Assembly: GCA_045544835.1 (NCBI GenBank)
Contig: JAZPZS010000163.1
Span: forward strand, 1 to 7,659
DNA length: 7,659 nucleotides
Reading direction: 5' to 3'
DNA from: UBA1189 sp045544835
GTDB taxonomy: Bacteria > Bacteroidota > Bacteroidia > Bacteroidales > Bacteroidaceae
The notes beneath the pieces are model-generated. The model was not told the origin of the DNA. It saw nothing but the letters and a program-made list of their open reading frames with translations, and made no database searches. This document shows positions 5,400-7,659 of this stretch, piece after piece (the stretch's first letter is position 1; the number at the start of each line of letters is the position of its first letter). The translations under genes and the position numbers were made by a program.

Positions 5400-7076
5400 A
5401 TGTCAAAGATCATCCTCTACCAAATCTTCACCCGCCTTTTCGGTAACGACAACGCCACCCGCATACCTGGTGGCAGCATCGAAGAGAATGGTTGTGGCAA
5501 GCTAGCAGACTTCACTCCCGAGGCTCTTGCTGCCATCAAGCAGCTGGGCGCCACACACGTATGGTACACCGGCCTTATCGAGCATGCCACGCAGACCGAC
5601 TACAGCCATTTCGGCATCCGCCCCGACCATAAGGCCACGGTGAAAGGTAAGGCCGGTTCACCCTATGCCATCAAGGACTACTACGACGTAGACCCCGACC
5701 TGGCCACCTCCGTGCCCAACCGCATGAAGGAGTTCACCCAGCTGGTGAAGCGAACCCACGCTGCAGGATTGAAGATGATTATCGACTTCGTTCCCAACCA
5801 CGTGGCACGCTGCTACCACTCCGATGCCAAGCCTAAGAGTGTGGTAGACCTCGGTGAGAAGGACGATACCAGCGTATTCTTCTCTCCCAAGAATAATTTT
5901 TATTACCTTCCCGGCACCACGCTTGGCGGAGAGGTCGACTGGCAAGACTATGTGGAAAGCCCAGCCCGCGCCACCGGCAACGACCGCTTCGATGCCTCCC
6001 CCACGCGCAACGACTGGTACGAGACCGTAAAGCTCAACTACGGTGTCAACTACCGCGAGAGTGGACGCACCGACTTCTACCCCTTCCCCTCCACCTGGCT
6101 CAAGATGCGCGACATCCTGCTCTTTTGGGCCAAGAAGGGTGTTGACGGTTTCCGTTGCGACATGGCCGAGATGGTACCCTTCCAGTTCTGGGGCTGGGTG
6201 ATACCTATCATCAAGGAGAAATACCCCCATATCATCTTCATTGCCGAAGTATACAATACGTGGGAATACTACAACTACGTCAAGCACGGCAAGTTCGACT
6301 ACCTGTACGACAAGGTAGGCCTCTACGACACCCTCATCGGCATCATCCGCCATCAGCAGTCGGCAACCGACATTACGCGTTGCTGGCAGAATCTAGGCGA
6401 ACTGCGCAATCGCATGCTCCACTTCATGGAGAACCACGATGAACAGCGTCTGGCCTCCGACTTCATCGCCGGGCATGGCCGTCCCGCCCTGCCTGCCGTG
6501 CTTGTAAGTGCCACTATCGACACCTGCCCAATGATGGTTTATTTCGGCCAGGAGCTAGGTGAGCGTGGCATGGATACCGAAGGCTTCAGCGGCCGCGACG
6601 GACGCACCACCATCTTCGACTATTGGAGTGTCGACACTATATGTCGTTGGCGCGATGGCGGAACCTTCTCGGGACGCGAGCTCAACGACGGTGAGCACGA
6701 CTTACAGAGCCAGTATGCCCGTCTGCTCCATATCGCCCGAGACGAGCGTGCCATCAGCGAGGGCGACTTCTTCGACCTCATGTACGCCAATCCGCATACC
6801 GATGGATTCAATCCTCATCGCCAATATGCCTTCCTACGCAAATACGAGAACGAATTATTGCTTATTGTAGCCAACTTCGACGAATGCGACACCCAAGTAG
6901 CCATCAACATCCCCATACACGCATTCGACTACTTCAAGTTACCCGAGTTCAATGCTGTAGAGGCCACCGAACTGCTAACTGGCAACACAATACAACTAAC
7001 GTTATCCCCCATTTCTCCCACTCGCCTAACTGTTCCTGGATACTCAGGAGTGATTATGAAGGTCATTATACCTTAA
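5400..7076 (+). CDS. GH13 alpha-amylase family glycosidase, cytoplasmic
   Basis: This is a 558-residue glycoside hydrolase of family 13 acting on alpha-glucosidic bonds. All four conserved regions are intact: I DFVPNH (129-134); II GFRCDMAEM (250-258) with R252 and nucleophile D254; III IAEV (281-284) with acid/base E283; IV FMENHD (342-347) with H346 and D347. The barrel starts at residue 3 (KIILYQIFTRLF) and a C-terminal beta domain covers roughly 470-558. There is no signal peptide, lipobox or starch-binding module, so it should act in the cytoplasm on glycogen, imported maltodextrin or similar. No susC/susD-like genes are nearby, so it is not part of a visible starch-uptake locus. Exact substrate and GH13 subfamily cannot be read from sequence alone. 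No clear promoter is seen, and it may be read through from fabD. Confidence 0.92.
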   Translation: MSKIILYQIFTRLFGNDNATRIPGGSIEENGCGKLADFTPEALAAIKQLGATHVWYTGLIEHATQTDYSHFGIRPDHKATVKGKAGSPYAIKDYYDVDPDLATSVPNRMKEFTQLVKRTHAAGLKMIIDFVPNHVARCYHSDAKPKSVVDLGEKDDTSVFFSPKNNFYYLPGTTLGGEVDWQDYVESPARATGNDRFDASPTRNDWYETVKLNYGVNYRESGRTDFYPFPSTWLKMRDILLFWAKKGVDGFRCDMAEMVPFQFWGWVIPIIKEKYPHIIFIAEVYNTWEYYNYVKHGKFDYLYDKVGLYDTLIGIIRHQQSATDITRCWQNLGELRNRMLHFMENHDEQRLASDFIAGHGRPALPAVLVSATIDTCPMMVYFGQELGERGMDTEGFSGRDGRTTIFDYWSVDTICRWRDGGTFSGRELNDGEHDLQSQYARLLHIARDERAISEGDFFDLMYANPHTDGFNPHRQYAFLRKYENELLLIVANFDECDTQVAINIPIHAFDYFKLPEFNAVEATELLTGNTIQLTLSPISPTRLTVPGYSGVIMKVIIP

Positions 7077-7107
7077 CGATAGAAGCCCTTATAATTGACT
7101 ACAGCGA

Positions 7108-7659
7108 TTACAGCCTCCAAGCTTCGAGCTCGGCAAGCGCGCGACGACACTCACGGTCAGCATTAAGGTTACGGTCAAGGTAATCGTAATAGAGTTCAAT
7201 GCCTTGGCGAGTGCACGGCGATAGAGGTCAGTCGTATGTTGCAGTCCTCTCACGCGCTCATACCCCTCCAACAGTTGGCTACGCAGTTGCAACTCGGCAT
7301 CGGCCTCACGGGCTTCGGCTGCACTAAGTGCCGTGCGTGCCGAGCGCACACGGTTCTTGTTGGCCCAAAGAGGAAGGCTCATGCCTACTGTAAAGCCCTG
7401 TGAACGCTCACCTGTGCGGTGAGGCTCATTAATATAAGTAGCTGAAAGTGTGGACAGATGCATCGTCTTGGACAGGGACGGTTCACTGCGACGAACCTCA
7501 CGTTCCTCACGAGCAAGAGCCATATCGGGGCTGCGCTCGAGTGCCTCCTGGTACCACGACTCAAAGTCGTCTGTCAAGGTTGCCGGAGCATACTCCTGAG
7601 CATCGAATTCCAAAGGGCAGCAAGGGTGATATCGGTACGATTCTCCAACTTGCGAGCCT
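7108..7659 (-). pseudogene. Broken 3' part of a TolC-family outer membrane efflux gene
   Basis: The frame at 7613-7203 encodes the second half of a TolC-like outer membrane factor of tripartite efflux or metal-export pumps. It has FESWYQEALERSPDMAL, the hallmark GFTVGMSLPLWANKNRV, then a long helical stretch with heptad-like character up to LYRRALA. The family's C-terminus then continues in another frame at 7203-7108 (GIELYYDYLDRNLNADRE, ending RALAELEAWRL), so one base, or 3n+1 bases, is missing near 7203. From recalled Bacteroidetes homologues, about 25 residues also seem absent there. At the right edge, 7657-7616 reads ARKLENRTDITLAA in a third frame, so a second lesion is likely near 7613-7616, where homologues have a LNGG segment. 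The gene continues beyond the window. A sequencing error is the alternative. It converges with the GH13 gene, 31 bp between stops. Confidence 0.7.

Noticed and set aside
5658..6353. 231-codon open frame on the minus strand
   Set aside because: It is antisense to the GH13 gene, low in complexity (Val, Gly and Glu rich) and has no recognisable motif.
7077..7107. Terminator between the converging GH13 and TolC genes
   Set aside because: The 31 bp between the stops hold no stem with a U tract.

Overview
The window looks like the chromosome of a member of the Bacteroidales, most like a Prevotella or Bacteroides relative. Four things point there: the proteins resemble that group's HisG, HisD, HisC, FabD and TolC-family proteins; genes lack clear Shine-Dalgarno sites; promoters show the Bacteroidetes -7 box TAnnTTTG; and AT-rich spacers and mosaic palindromic repeats separate GC-richer genes. 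The genus is an inference.

Layout. Positions 1-538 hold no convincing gene. They contain 22-bp-period repeats at the left edge, two strong terminator-like hairpins (288-319 and 413-439) and a mosaic dispersed repeat that runs into the end of hisC. Positions 539-3924 are a leftward histidine biosynthesis operon. It has hisG (3073-3924), a 152-bp AT-rich fold-back spacer, and one 793-codon reading frame in which a complete HisD and a complete HisC are joined by a linker of about 30 residues. The linker is encoded by an 85-bp G/C-run palindromic repeat. Upstream of hisG (3949-4134) is what reads as a complete transcription attenuator: a Bacteroidetes promoter, a 16-codon leader peptide with four consecutive His codons (MNQTCLQHHHHTCLLR), a 9-bp antiterminator that includes the leader stop codon, and an intrinsic terminator with a 7-U tail.

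Divergent from the his promoter lie fabD (4421-5287), with its own TATCTTTG box, and a cytoplasmic GH13 amylase-family glycosidase (5400-7076), separated by a 58-nt fold-back. Converging from the right edge is the end of a TolC-family outer membrane efflux gene (7108-7659). Its reading frame is broken once for certain and probably twice, so it is called a pseudogene or a mis-sequenced gene.

How it works together. The his genes provide ATP phosphoribosyltransferase (first step), histidinol-phosphate aminotransferase (seventh step in the usual numbering) and histidinol dehydrogenase (last steps). Expression is predicted to rise when histidyl-tRNA is scarce and the ribosome stalls on the leader His codons. 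fabD and the GH13 gene are ordinary metabolic genes. The most notable points are the his attenuator, the repeat-mediated HisD-HisC fusion and the broken TolC gene.
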